A stretch of 64,000 nt of DNA from Pilaira anomala (Eukaryota; Mucoromycota; Mucoromycetes; Mucorales; Mucoraceae). Location: positions 558,001-622,000 of the forward strand of contig JAIXMQ010000004.1 of assembly GCA_025716855.1 (NCBI GenBank), given 5' to 3'. The notes under the pieces are model-generated. The model was not told the origin of the DNA. It saw nothing but the letters and a program-made list of their open reading frames with translations, and searched no databases. The translations under genes were made by a program, and so were the position numbers. The first letter of the stretch is position 1, and each line of letters begins with the position of its first letter. Below, in pieces: positions 45,396-57,184 of this stretch.

Positions 45396-46437
45396 ATGCA
45401 GCAAGTGAATGGAATACCCGTTCTATCGTCAGACCCAAGTTTATTATACTTTGGTTTAGATGAAGAACCAACTTGGTTTAGTGCCCAAGGTGGAGTTTAT
45501 AAGTGTATTGAACGTTCAACAAACCGACAAGTAGCAGTAAAAAAGTATCTTGTGGAAGAAGACAGTCAACACCAAGATATGTTTGTCATGCCAAAAGAAC
45601 TTGTAGAAAACGAAATTTATTCAATGACCAAATGTGTTCATCCAAATATCTTGAAGTTATTAGCTGTTCATTTACACCTTGAGTTTGTTTATTTAATTAT
45701 GCCACTTTGTACTGGAGGTTCTTTACAACAATATGTCTTTGATCATCACCTTACGATTGGTCAACTTGTTCATATCATTACTTCTGTAAAATTTATATAC
45801 TTTTCTGTCTGTCTGTCTGTCTGTCTGTTTGTATATTTATTTTTTTTTTCTCTCTCTTATCTATTTTTAGATTACTTCAGGTTTAGCCAAAGTGCATAGT
45901 TATGGTTATATTCACAGAGACATAAAGTGTGACAATATCTTTTTAGATCAAGAAAATAATAGTATTGTGATTGGTAAGGAAAAATAAAAAACTATAAAAT
46001 ATATATATACACACATGTATTTTTAATACTTTTTGTTAGGTGACTTTGGCGTGGTTTCTATTTCACCTGCAGCAGATTCAGCTGTAGAAGAAGCTGGGGT
46101 TGTCTTGTTCTGGTCACCTGAATTAGTACAACAAAAGATTGTAAATCATAAAGTAGATGTCTGGGCTTTAGGTATTGTTATCTTGGAAGTATTAAATGGT
46201 GGTAAAGCACCTTATGAAGATGAAAAATTAGATGAAGAAGAGGTAAAAAAGTTATAATTATTTTTTTTAAAAAATTAGTTTTATTAAAACTTATACGATT
46301 AGATTAAACAACGTATCTTGGACGTTGGTAAACCAGAGTATCCACCTAATTTACCTGCTCGACTTGTTGATTTATTAGATTGTTGCCTTGACCCTGATCC
46401 ACGTACTCGATCTTCCGCTAGTCAAATCTTGCAGGTA

Positions 46438-46477
<40 letters not shown>

Positions 46478-46581
46478 AATAATTATTTTTTTTTAATATA
46501 TTTATATTATTACTATACATACATAGCATCCATTTTTAAAAGATTATGAACCAGAATTATTATTTCCTGCTACTAGACTTG

Positions 46582-46612
<31 letters not shown>

Positions 46613-47675
46613 CTCATCTCAATCAGATTCAGATCAATTGGATAATATTATGCATGATATGATTGAACAGGAGACACCAAATAAACTAGATCATAAACAG
46701 TTAAATACAGACGTGCATTATTTCGATACCGAAACTGCTTCTGTATTACCTCTTCCTGCCACCAAATGTAGATTACCACTTCCTTCTTTCTCTGTAGATA
46801 AATCCCTTTCGGCTGCTACTCCAGTAAAAGAAAAGATTGCAAACGTCATTCGTAAAAGACAATCCTTAACTGATTCAAATCGTAGTCAAGGTTCACGCAT
46901 TCCTATGTTATGCATCTTACAACCTGTAGAAGAAGTATTACCCGTAATAGAAGAACCAAAACCACGTTTAAGATCTGTAAAGTCTGTCAAATTACAACAC
47001 CAAAAATCTTCTGTCGATGTCTCTCTTGTTCAAAGAAAACCACCATTAAATCGTGCTAATACTGTACCTACTCGTTTAGTGGTAGTAGAGCAACCCGTAA
47101 TAAAAAATTCGGCTCAAAAAAGACAATCTCAACGTTCTCCTTCAACTGAAGCCAAATCAAATTTACGAAAACCAAAAATCACTTCTCCTCAACCACCACC
47201 CACTCAAAAAGTCAAAAAAGAATTACCTCCAAAAGCATCCATTTATCGACACAAACGTCTTCCAGCAGGTGAAAGTCGTACGGCTCGATTAATGATGGGT
47301 GTGAGTACCACAGGTCGTCGACAATCATTTAGACAAAGAGAAGAAATCGAGAAAGAAGAAATCACACCTACTTTAGGTCATCGATTTGGTAAATTATTCA
47401 ACAAAAAGGAAACAGAAAAGAAAAGACCCATTTCCTTTGCTGCTTCTTCTTCTTCCGCTTTAATCTCTTCTACTACAACTAAATCAAATCATACTGAAAT
47501 ACCATCTATTAAATCTATACCCAACAACAACAACAACAAACCTTCCTCTCGTACCAGAAGACAATCTGTACCAATTCCTACTGCTAAATTAATGGAGGAT
47601 GCAAAGAGTGCAAAGAAATCTTCTTCTAATAATAATGGCATCAAAAATAGTATAAAAGCACTTCGAGTTCATTAA
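45396..47675 (+). CDS. Divergent Ser/Thr protein kinase with basic C-terminal tail, 658 aa
   Basis: Five exons (45396-45785, 45871-45973, 46040-46242, 46303-46434, 46527-47675), in phase. The kinase domain (residues about 20-285) has the ATP lysine (QVAVKKY), the catalytic loop YIHRDIKCDNIF, the DFG motif (GDFGVVS), HKVDVWALGIVILEV and HPFL at the end, most like the Ste20/PAK group. It departs from consensus in the glycine loop (WFSAQGGVYKC, lacking the first two glycines) and in the activation segment (FWSPEL instead of APE). The C-terminal ~370 residues start with ten Glu and are then basic and disordered with repeated RRQSF/KRQSL-type sites (potential basophilic kinase targets). Introns carry TCTG and AAT repeats. 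The substrate is unknown. Confidence 0.88.
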
Positions 47676-50632
47676 CTTTATTTTCCTTTTTTATTTTATT
47701 TTTTTATTTTATATGTATATGTCTTTATTAGTATCTTTCTCACTCCTTCATCATCTCTTTTTTTTAACAAATATAAATACCATTCACACCCCCCCCCCTT
47801 TCCTACTTTTTTCTTTTTTTTTTTCTCTTCTTCCTATTTACCATAATTAATCCCCCCCCCATCACCACCACAACCAACACATATATTTTATTAAAAATTT
47901 TAAGCTTTTCTTCTTCTTTTTAAATCGATTACTGTTCAAAAATTTAAAAAGTTTGGTAATATGGCTTCATATTCGTATCATACCAGGTCTGCTATGTATT
48001 ACATGCACTCCTTCCCCTTTTTCGAAAAATAATAGGGCCTCTTTCTCTATATCAGTTTCTTATGATGTAGTCATATACATCACTACCCTATAACTGTATA
48101 CATATATGCATTATTATAATTATTTATTTATTATTCAGGCACTACAACAGTAGCTCACCAGTTACAATCCTTTTTTTTTTAGCTGGAAAATTATTCTAAA
48201 CGGCTTGATATGTAGTTATCATTATAGATCATGTTTAACTTATTTTGAAATTTATACAACATGTATGTATGTACATACATTGTTGATACTAGAATAGCAA
48301 AAAGCAAAAAGCGAAAGAAGAAAAAAGTTTATACCAGATTTGTTTTTTGAATATGATACTACTGCTACATTAAATCAAGACACACTACCTTATTTTGTGG
48401 GAGATTACTGATAAATGTTTTAAGACTTTATTAATAAGATATTTATAAAGAAAGTAAACAAAAGAGTATAGGAAACAATCGCCATGAAATGTTAAAGGAA
48501 AAAGGTCTTAAAAAGTTCAAAACCTTTTTTTTTTAACATTTGCTACTGTTAATAATAACTGGTATATTAGAGCTGTAGTCTTTTTTTTTTTTCAAATATC
48601 TTGTTAATAGAAATCCCTGTATTTTGGAATTGATAAATATCGCCGAAAACCAACAGACAGTTTCTTATGATGGTTATATGCCAATAGTTACTCTACGCGG
48701 TCCCAGTCAGTACAAATATGTTGTATGTCATTTGAACGAGATTCAGTGCAATGTTGGTATTGTTAGATGTAGTATGAATAACTGTCTTCAATATAGAGTC
48801 ATCTCACAACACATGTATTCAAAGAACACGTTTGAAAAACACAGCGGGTTCAAACAGAAAAGTTTAGTTTTACCTATTTTTTTTTTTTTTTTTTTTTTTT
48901 TTTTGGTGTATGCATTTGAAATGGAAATTTTTATAGCCTGTGCATGTGTCAAATTTATTGCTCAGTACATTTTGTTTATGAGAAGTCGCGTTGTAAAAAC
49001 AAAGTAAACAACTTTCTTTTTTATTTTTTGAAAAAAGCAACAGAGTTTATACACCCTTTCCATTAAAACTTGATACCAAAGAACCGTGTTTTTGCATTAA
49101 GAATTTTTTTCTCTACATGTACTTGACGTGATTTTTTTACTTTCCATGACTTTTTTTTTTTGTCTTAAAAATTTCGCGTTTCCAAGACCCACAACTTGTC
49201 CATACTAAAAAAATGGTGCTCTATATAAAAGCGCAAAAAATGAAAAAAAAGCACTTTCAATAATAAAACCTTGTGATTTCCATAAACATCAGCTGCCATA
49301 ATATTGTAACATACCATAAACATCACCTGCCATAATATTGTAATTACCATAAAAAACTTAAAAACTTAAAAACTTAATACAAATTAAAACTTACAAAGCT
49401 AAATACGGTAAATATCAAAAACTAACTAGAATTTAATAATATGACTATACTAAAAGCCTTACACCATAGAAAATATAACATAACAAAAACGTCACTATAA
49501 AACTTACAAGCTATAAATTAGAATATAAACACAATCACTATAAATAAATAAATAAATAAAATCCCAATAATTTTTTTTATTTTTTATCATTTTAAAATAA
49601 ACCCTTGCCACATACAACGTCTTTAACTGATTTACTTATTCTGATGGTTTTACATTATACGCCACCTCACTACAAATACTGATTGAACGAGAAAAAAAAA
49701 CGGATACGTTATATAAAACAACCTTCATGTTTGAAAAAAAAAAAGATTGAGCTTAAGCCATAGGAAGTTATGGCTCATCATTATCATCTTTAATTGAAAG
49801 TGCTCTTCTAAACTAAAATAATAATCATCTTTTTATATCTTGAATATCCCGATGAGTTGCGTTTGAATAAGAAGGACCTTTTTTGTTATGGGTTTAAATG
49901 AAAATATACCCAATTACTTCTCTTCTTTTGAATATAAACGTTCTACTCTTTCGAATTGACCATATATAATCGTGGATTACATCTACTCGATTGGATAACA
50001 ACGTGCATAACTCCTAACTAAAGAGCACCTTGTAATTATTTATATGGTTGTTATTAGTCTGGATTCCGTTATTACAGATTTCATTGGTAAATCCACATAC
50101 TTTTAAATTGAAAAGAACTATTTTTCTATCATACGACCTGATCAACCCTATTCTTAGATTGATATCATCATGTTTTCCCAGTTTCGGGATAGAATTGACA
50201 GTTGCTGGGATAATCTTTATTCCAACAATGTTATTCTTTTTTATTTGTTTTGTAAACAGGTTGTATAATATTACTATTTAATATTAATAGATTAATAATG
50301 TATTTTTGCCAGTAATAGCCGTTCTTACCCCAACACAAGGTAGCTAAGCTTGTATCGAGACTATTACCGGTAAATATCTCTTATTTTCTATTAATATAAA
50401 TTGAGTATTTACTTTATTTGTATTGTTTTATTCTCAATTATATTTTATTATTTGATCTTGGTTTTTTACCATTAATCTTATTTTACGTCAATTTGTATAT
50501 GCATTTGAATATAGAATATTTCCTTAGGTTCAAGATATTGATAATAATATACAATGTTAAACATGTATATTATTATGAAGATATTTCAGGTTTTATTATA
50601 ATGTTTAGTTTATAGCCCTGATCTACTTATAT
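47676..50632. other. Gene-poor region, no supportable gene
   Basis: About 3 kb. It contains C and T homopolymers (47789-47798, 47851-47859, 48879-48904), a tandem repeat (49280-49346) and short frames with some protein-like character. One is a plus-strand frame at 48624 (TVSYDGYMPIVTLRGPSQY) that runs into a T run; another is a hydrophobic one at 50048-50281 (FPSFGIELTVAGIIFIPTM). Neither has a convincing start or partner exon. They may be decayed fragments. Confidence 0.5.
49280..49346. repeat. Two-copy tandem repeat, unit about 34 bp
   Basis: CCATAAACATCAGCTGCCAT (49280) recurs 34 bp later as CCATAAACATCACCTGCCAT (49314), each followed by AATATTGTAA. A third CCATAAAA starts at about 49347 but then turns into a run of AAAAACTT units (three to four copies). 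It looks like replication slippage in non-coding DNA. Confidence 0.75.
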
Positions 50633-51908
50633 TTATAAGTAGAGATGACGCAAATACGACAAAACACCTAAGTCGCAATCTTCACATACATTTGATTCAT
50701 TGTAACAACAATTAAAAATTGCTTCCGTAACATTGTATAAGCGATTGAGATAAGGAACAATTTGAGGCAGTTCCTTTAATGATAATGGAAGGTGAAGAGT
50801 ATCCAATTCAACCATAGTAAGTACATTATCAACTGGCTCACTTAAGTAAAACTTTACGTTCGTGCCTAAAGAAATATGGTCATGGTTAAGTATGTTAAGT
50901 AACTGTATATATGCTCTTCCAATTTCATTAATGAACTTACCAATCGCCATTACTGAAAATGTGCGCTTCAACTTGTATTGGGTGATTGTCTCTTTTGAAA
51001 AGATACCTAAACAATGTAAATCAAGATTGATTTTTTTGTGATCCTTTGCCTTATCAATTGGTTTTACTTCCACAAAACCGAGTGATTTTCGAGAATCCTT
51101 TATATATCCATCCGGTCGACTTTTGATTTAGGTAAAATTCGCTTTTATTGAAAAAAAAAACGAATAGTAAAATTCGCCATTCACTTGAAAAAAGCGAACG
51201 TAGTAAAACTCACTTCACATCCGCTAGAATTCAGTAAACGATGTGAACTTTTCTAACCTTGGTGTTAAGTTGTCGTTCAATCCAATAGTGTTGGTCCATT
51301 TAAAGATAATCTTATCATCACCCACCACTGTCAAAGAGTGGTTGGAAAAGTGGTTGCAGATATCTGGTGCATAGCTCAAACTCTTGGATTTCTTCCGTTT
51401 GATTCTCATAAGGGAGTAATTAAACCATCGATTTAACACAAGAGAGCAATTGTGTGACGATTGGATCAGTATTGTCATTTGTTAATGCTAAAATCTTAGT
51501 CACCGTATCTTTCCTCGATGATCCACAATTCAGGTCGTTAACAATTTGTATGAGAGCCATCATAATATCCATGGGGAATTTATGGTTTGTGTCCTTAAAT
51601 TTAAGAGAACTGTAAATACTTTTCCTGATGCAATCTATTCTGGAAATGAAGTGACGCTCCAAATCTGTATGATAACTCTTTTTTCCAATAAGAAGGATAT
51701 TGGAGAGGGAGAGAAGATGCTGTAAATGACTTTCAACTGTTAAAAGTGACGTTGACAACGACTCCAATACAGACTGCTTGAATCGGATCAATGAAATCGA
51801 AATATCTTGGCGGCTACCATCTGTGTTGCCGTCGTTAGTTTCAAGACCCTTGGAAATAATTTTTTTGGTTTCGTCCAAGGTTATTGATTCCTCCTCAGGT
51901 GTGAACAT
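50633..51908 (-). pseudogene. Broken gene of a repeated Mucorales protein family
   Basis: Three minus-strand blocks, each protein-like, lie in succession but not in one frame. Block 1, 51908-51420, starts MFTPEEESITLDETKK and runs to LTNDNTDPIVTQLLS. Block 2, 51478-51224, includes KSKSLSYAPDICNHFSNHSL and IFKWTNTIGLNDNLTPRLE. Block 3, 51073-50633, includes VEVKPIDKAKDHKKINLDLH and ends in LPYLNRLYNV-type text (VPYLNRLYNVTEAIFNC). Blocks 1 and 2 overlap with a frameshift near 51430-51470. Blocks 2 and 3 are parted by about 150 bp with a stop and an AT-rich insertion. The order of motifs (SYAPDIC, VGDDK, EVKP, then a helical C-terminus) resembles, from memory, a multi-copy family of unknown function in Mucor/Rhizopus genomes; this needs a search. 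Confidence 0.6.
51130..51215. repeat. AT-rich inverted-repeat segment inside the pseudogene
   Basis: TTCGCTTTT at about 51138 and AAAAAGCGAA at about 51190 form an inverted pair. GTAAAATTCGC occurs twice in direct orientation (about 51132 and 51167), with GTAAAACTC a third time (about 51203). It separates blocks 2 and 3 of the broken gene and could be a small non-autonomous insertion or just slipped repeats. No target-site duplication is clear. Confidence 0.35.
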
Positions 51909-53397
51909 TGGTGCTGGGTAAAAGGGTAGTAAGTAAAATCACAGATTAAATTTGATCCAACTAGCCGTTAAACCACCGAAATACTTACCAGTTTTTTTTT
52001 TCTTTTTTCACTTGTAATTTGGACAAAACGAAAAAAGGATCATTTTCTATTTGAGATTTATTAGACAAAATGAATCATTTATTTTTTGATAAAATGATTA
52101 GACTTACCATTGATAACAACATGTTTTATGCACAGGTTTTTTTTTCTTGGAACAATCTCTTCTCTAGATAAGGAATGTGGCAAAAGAAGAGATTAAAAAT
52201 GTAGCGGTAAAGAAGATTATATATATAAAAAGAAGAAAGTGAAAGAAAAGAAAAAAAAAAAGATTATTTATAACAAACCCCCCCCCCCCCTGTTTGTCTG
52301 GCGTATGAGAAAAAAAACCTGCCTGTATACCATGTGAAAAAAAAAATTGATGTAATGGTGTATTTCATGTAAAAGTTATAAAAAACCTTATTCACATGAC
52401 GATGTGCCTTGTTATACTTTTTATAAATCCGGATAAAAGTCATCCGTGATTTTACTACTACTCTTTTCCCCGACTTCCCACAAAGGCTTGTTCGGTGCTA
52501 ATGACTTCCGATTTGGCATACTTGAATCTTTCAAGAAACTGAATTTTTTTTTTTTGTGCACGCAGCGGGTATAGTTAAAAAGATAATTACTATTGACTAG
52601 CACCATTTTTACTAATTTTAAACGTTACAGGTTTGGGTCTCTGGGGTATATACCAGAAGGGCCGTTTTACAAACTTTGGCCTGAACAAAGCTACACCATC
52701 AATCCTTCGTTTGATACTAGAGGTGAACAAGTCCCATTCACCGTAAAATTTTATTGGACTGTTAAGGTTGATACTTTTAATATGTATCTTATTTAAGAAG
52801 AAAAAATACAGCAATTAATTTAATAGTGCTTGGTTGAAGAGACCGTGAAAATTCTTGAGGTGTTAAAACAAGAGCACGCACAAATTATAAGTGAGAATGC
52901 TCTTACTTAATCCTTGCCCGATGACAACCTTTCAACAATAATCAACTGCAGCATTTTGAAATTGACAGAAGAGGAGGACAAGTCCGGAATGTTCCGTTTG
53001 GAGCCTTTTTATACGGCCTAAAATAAAAATATTTTTAACTTTAATTTGAAAACAAATGGTTTATCAAACTGTAACAATATATATTATCTAAATAGCTTAA
53101 TGCAGTAAAACATACGTTGTAAGCATTTGTTAGGGTCTTATCTTATTTCTGTACATGTGTAGTAACTGAGTTCTACAAATTTGGATTGTACCTGAAAGCT
53201 TTTGTCAAAATTTGACGTTTCAGGTCTCAATAGATGCTATATTTGGATAATGTTGTTCCTGTTGGTTGAAGAGTACCTATATGACTTACTTGTTAAAGTA
53301 TTTTAGAAATAGAAAAGAAGAAAGATCGGGGGTATAAATAAAAAGGAAATAGAAAAAAATGTCTTTTTTTTATATACCTCTTTTTCCTTAAACTATT
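51909..53397. other. Intergenic region with ambiguous short frames
   Basis: 1.5 kb with C10 and T runs. Around 52590-52800 all of several frames on both strands look protein-like (plus strand: LGLWGIYQKGRFTNFGLNK; minus strand: FRPKFVKRPFWYIPQRPKP). This may be a decayed fragment, but strand and family cannot be settled. The region before 53398 has T/A-rich promoter-like sequence. Confidence 0.4.
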
Positions 53398-53423
53398 ATG
53401 CCTATTGTTGGATATTCAGAAAA

Positions 53424-53465
<42 letters not shown>

Positions 53466-55149
53466 AACAAAGTAAAATTATATCTTTATTAAAGTAGAGT
53501 TTTATTAATTAATATATCCATAAAAAAAAGGGAGACGGCGTATATTATACAGTTGTTGAAAAAGGCAAGACAGAGAATATATCAGCTCGAGAGTTATTAG
53601 CCACTCGACCTATTCTGGTTGAATTGTACGAATACAAGAACGATGTCACGATCGAAACACGAATTGAACGTAGAATAGAGAAAGTAATGACTTTTCCGAA
53701 ACGAATGCAAATGATGATTATTGATTATTTTGAAGTTGGACATAGTAAGTTTTTAAATCCTTTTTCGGTTTTTTCTTCTTCTTCTAAACTTGATCGATTA
53801 AACAAAAAAAAAACTTTTTTTGTTTTTTATTAAAGTCGACGTTGGAATGCAATTGATTGAAAATATATTTGGTCTAGGAAAGAAACCACCATTGTAAAGT
53901 ATATATTAATTTAAGGAAAAAGAGTAGAAAGTAACTGACAAGTTTTATAGCCCACTTTTATTGGCACTAGTAAATACGATCTTACAACCCAAATCAAAGT
54001 TTAACAGAAAAGATCAACAAAAAAAGCATTGGTTACACTGTAAAAGGGCCCACGCGATTTTAATGGATGTGTTAAGTTTATATGGACCAGAAATCTATTA
54101 TCCTATATGGAACCAATTCAAGTTTTTTAAACTTATTTCCCATATGAACGCACAATTAGAAAACGATGATAATTATAGTGAATTGGATACACACGAATTG
54201 AATAATTACAGTGATTTCTGGGATTTTACAGATAGTTTATTAAATTCTGGGACCAAGAATCTTGAATCCAAGGTAAAAAAGGAAGGAGTGTTATAATTTG
54301 TGTGTATGTGTGTTTGTTATAACTTGTTCTATTGTAGTGCCGTAGACTGGTTTTGGATTTTTTTGTAAATATATTACAAATTGATTTAAAATCTACATTG
54401 GATGATGAGACGAGTATAAAGCAATCGATATTTTATAAAACGGTGAAACTAGTTAATATAAAAAGTTACTTAAGAATCTTATTTAAAAAATTTCCAAGTC
54501 GTGACGAAAACTTGTTTTATCTTTCAGCAGATCTTCTTAACATGGTAAGTCATATCAATGCATTTTATATACGTTATATGCTAATATTTTTTTTTAGTTG
54601 ATTACATTATCTTATTTTGAAAAGACAGATATTGTAAATCAAGTCTATTCCAAGTTTCAACAAATGAATGCAGAATCATGTCAACAATTAATGCAAGTGA
54701 TTAAATATCCATCATTTTTAATTGAAATTTGTGATAGAGCATTAGCCGACACAGATGTCTCTCTTGTTGGGCCCGAATATTCGCATTATCGTAATACGCC
54801 TCATAGACCATTACATTTAGAAAAAGTGTTGTTTTATGTATTGAAAACTCTACCTCATTCCAAACTATTACCAAATATATATCGACATGTTTCTATTGTA
54901 TCAAAATATTGTATGTGTGTGTTCTCTACAGCTTCCATTAGTCACAAAAAAGAAAGCCCTGAAACAAATTCAGCGTTATCAGAAGAAGAATTATTGTTAT
55001 TAATAACACATCAAACTGAAGCATTGGATGATTGGGAAATTATGTTGGAACAAGCCATGGGGAACGATGCCTGTTATGATCTGGGAATCGTTGAAAAAAT
55101 TCGTTGGGCTATCAAGTTGACTAGATTAACTATCACTGAATATCTTTAA
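53398..55149 (+). CDS. Unrecognised helical protein, 459 aa
   Basis: Six exons (53398-53424, 53531-53744, 53836-53893, 53951-54272, 54338-54544, 54598-55149), in phase. Exon 1 codes for just nine residues (MPIVGYSEN), and its intron contains a run of about 35 A. The product is predominantly alpha-helical and reads like a helical-repeat protein: RPILVELYEYKNDVTIETRI, IDVGMQLIENIFGLGKKPPF, CRRLVLDFFVNILQIDLKS, YLSADLLNMLITLSYFEKTD, HLEKVLFYVLKTLPHSKLLP, then an acidic helical end. No signal peptide or TM. I considered the Nse6/SLF2 and Fanconi-type helical proteins but see no diagnostic motif. Function unknown. Confidence 0.8.
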
Positions 55150-55562
55150 AAAAAAATGGCAATAAAAATATTTTCTTATCAGTTTCATTCCAAATGATTT
55201 ATAATATTATTTTTGTAGTTAAGCACTTTCATTGTATTTAAGCGTTACTTTATGATCCTTATTGCTAATATTTATTTTTAAGGACTGTATTTGGAAGAAA
55301 AGGTGTATACATATATAACAAAGATGGCTTTACATATAATTTTTAGGAGTGCATTACTTCTTTAATATCTAAAGTAAGAGGCAAAATTTCTAGCCAAGAC
55401 CAGTGTTTTTATGTTGAAGTTGACATGTATTTTCATCACTGCAAAATTGATAAGCAATCCTCTCAAGTTTTTAAAGATGATTTAAGAAAAAAAAACTATA
55501 TACAATTTTATTACAAAATGAACTTTTATTTGCGCTTCCAACAAATCTAGCAACAACAGTTC

Positions 55563-56180
55563 TTACTCCAAAAGTTCATCTTCTTCCGTTACTTCATCTT
55601 CTTCCTCTTCAACAAAATAGAAGGACTCATAGAAGGACTCTTCTACATCCTTCATATCTTCGGTTTCTTCTTCTTTAACAAAATAGAAGGACTCTTCTTC
55701 GTCCTTCGTATCTTCAATTTCTTCCAACAACCCTTCCTCCTCGGTTACAGATTTTGACAAAGCAGCTTCCATCAAAGCGATTTCATTTTGAGTTTTAACA
55801 AAAGTATCGTTGATTTCCCAAAGATACTTTTCATATTGAACAACTTTTTTTTCAAGTTCAGCCTTCTGTGCCAAGCACACTTCCATCTCTTCTATAAAAA
55901 AAAAAGTACTACGTATTAGTTTTATTGTACATGATATATAAATAAAAACAATATTAAATCTCTTACCGACAGAGGGCCAGCCCAACATTCTTAAAACAAA
56001 GGTTTGATTCCTTTTTTTAAAACTAGCCTTGCAGTTGTGCAAGGCTTTTTTGAGACAACAATCAAGTTCAAGGTCATAGCAAACGAGTGCTAGCAAACAG
56101 ACTTGTAACAAAGAGAAAAAAATAGGTTCCTTTTCGGCGTTGGTGTAATAGATTGATAAAACTTTTAATAGTTCGTTCAT
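55563..56180 (-). CDS. Small coiled-coil protein with acidic repeats, 180 aa
   Basis: Two exons (55967-56180 and 55563-55891), in phase. The first part (MNELLKVLSIYYTNAEKEP, then a Cys/Leu-rich stretch LLQVCLLALVCYDLELDCC) looks like a helical globular unit. The second exon forms a coiled coil (AELEKKVVQYEKYLWEI). The end is an acidic tail in which the unit EESFYFV...EEETEDMKD occurs twice with a further ESFYFVEEEED. No family recognised. The repeats suggest recent slippage expansion. Confidence 0.7.
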   Translation of the reverse strand: MNELLKVLSIYYTNAEKEPIFFSLLQVCLLALVCYDLELDCCLKKALHNCKASFKKRNQTFVLRMLGWPSVGKRFNIVFIYISCTIKLIRSTFFFIEEMEVCLAQKAELEKKVVQYEKYLWEINDTFVKTQNEIALMEAALSKSVTEEEGLLEEIEDTKDEEESFYFVKEEETEDMKDVEESFYESFYFVEEEEDEVTEEDELLE

Positions 56181-57184
56181 TTTAGAGATATACAGTAAAG
56201 AAAAAAGAAAAAGAAGACATGAAAAAAAATTTTTTACTTGTTTATATGTTTGACAGTGTACATATGATGTCAAGAGCTTGTGAATGTTGTTTTTTTTGCA
56301 TAGATTTTCCCACCTAGATATGCCCAATTTTTTACACTTGAAATTTTTTTTAATAAAGTTCAATGTTTATACTCCCACCCTTCTTCTTTTTCATGTTTAT
56401 CATCTTTTTTTTTATATATATTTATAACGTAGCAACTATTACTAAATAAAAGTGTAAATCAATTAAAATTATATACATATACATTTTAGAGATCAGAAAT
56501 TAAAGGCTTTTGTTAAAAAAAAAAAGAAAGAAGTTATTGAGTTGACAACAGCAAAAAAGAAACTATTTACATGCTATACTAACGATATATTTTATTTTCT
56601 TGGGGATCAGCAAGTGTTTCGAACTAAATGATAGCAAATGACCAGAGAAGATGAATCATTATAGATTACATAATTATGTTTATTTTAGAAAAAAATCAAA
56701 CACTTATTTTCCTAAACATGTTGTTTCTTGTCTGTGTTGTCTCGTAGCAAAACACACATGCCCTAACAGAGACTCTGTTTTCTCTTAATAGCTATTAACT
56801 TTTATTATTATTTTACTTGATTTTTACACCGTTCGAAGGAGCGTAAAATTCTACCTTAGGCATTGTTAACAAGCTAAGCTTTAAAATCTTTGGAATGTAA
56901 AGTAAGATCTGAATGATAAACTCTTAGAGGTAATATAGATATATAGAAAACGAGCTTGAATCAATTGCATTTATATTTCTAGCTCTTAACGAACATTCGT
57001 CGTATCTCTAAAGACATCAAGCCAATCAATTTACTTGCATATAGTGTGTTCCTACAAATGTGCTATTTAATAAAAGTTAAAATTTCGTATCCCGCCACAG
57101 CTCGCCCGAGGGAGGGAGGAGCTATATGAAACGAGAAACAGGGCGCAACCACAGTAATCTTTCCTTTTTGATTGAGTAATAGAA
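56181..57184. other. Intergenic region and RPL5 promoter
   Basis: 1 kb without coding character. The last ~90 bp before the L5 start is strikingly GC-rich for this window (CCACAGCTCGCCCGAGGGAG at about 57096) and precedes a CT-rich leader (TCTTTCCTTTTTG) typical of ribosomal-protein 5' ends. The GC box is a candidate activator site. Confidence 0.5.

Noticed and set aside
48624..49007. Plus-strand 127-codon frame
   Set aside because: It lacks an ATG near its start, runs through a T run read as poly-Phe, and has no joinable exon; kept only as a possible relic.
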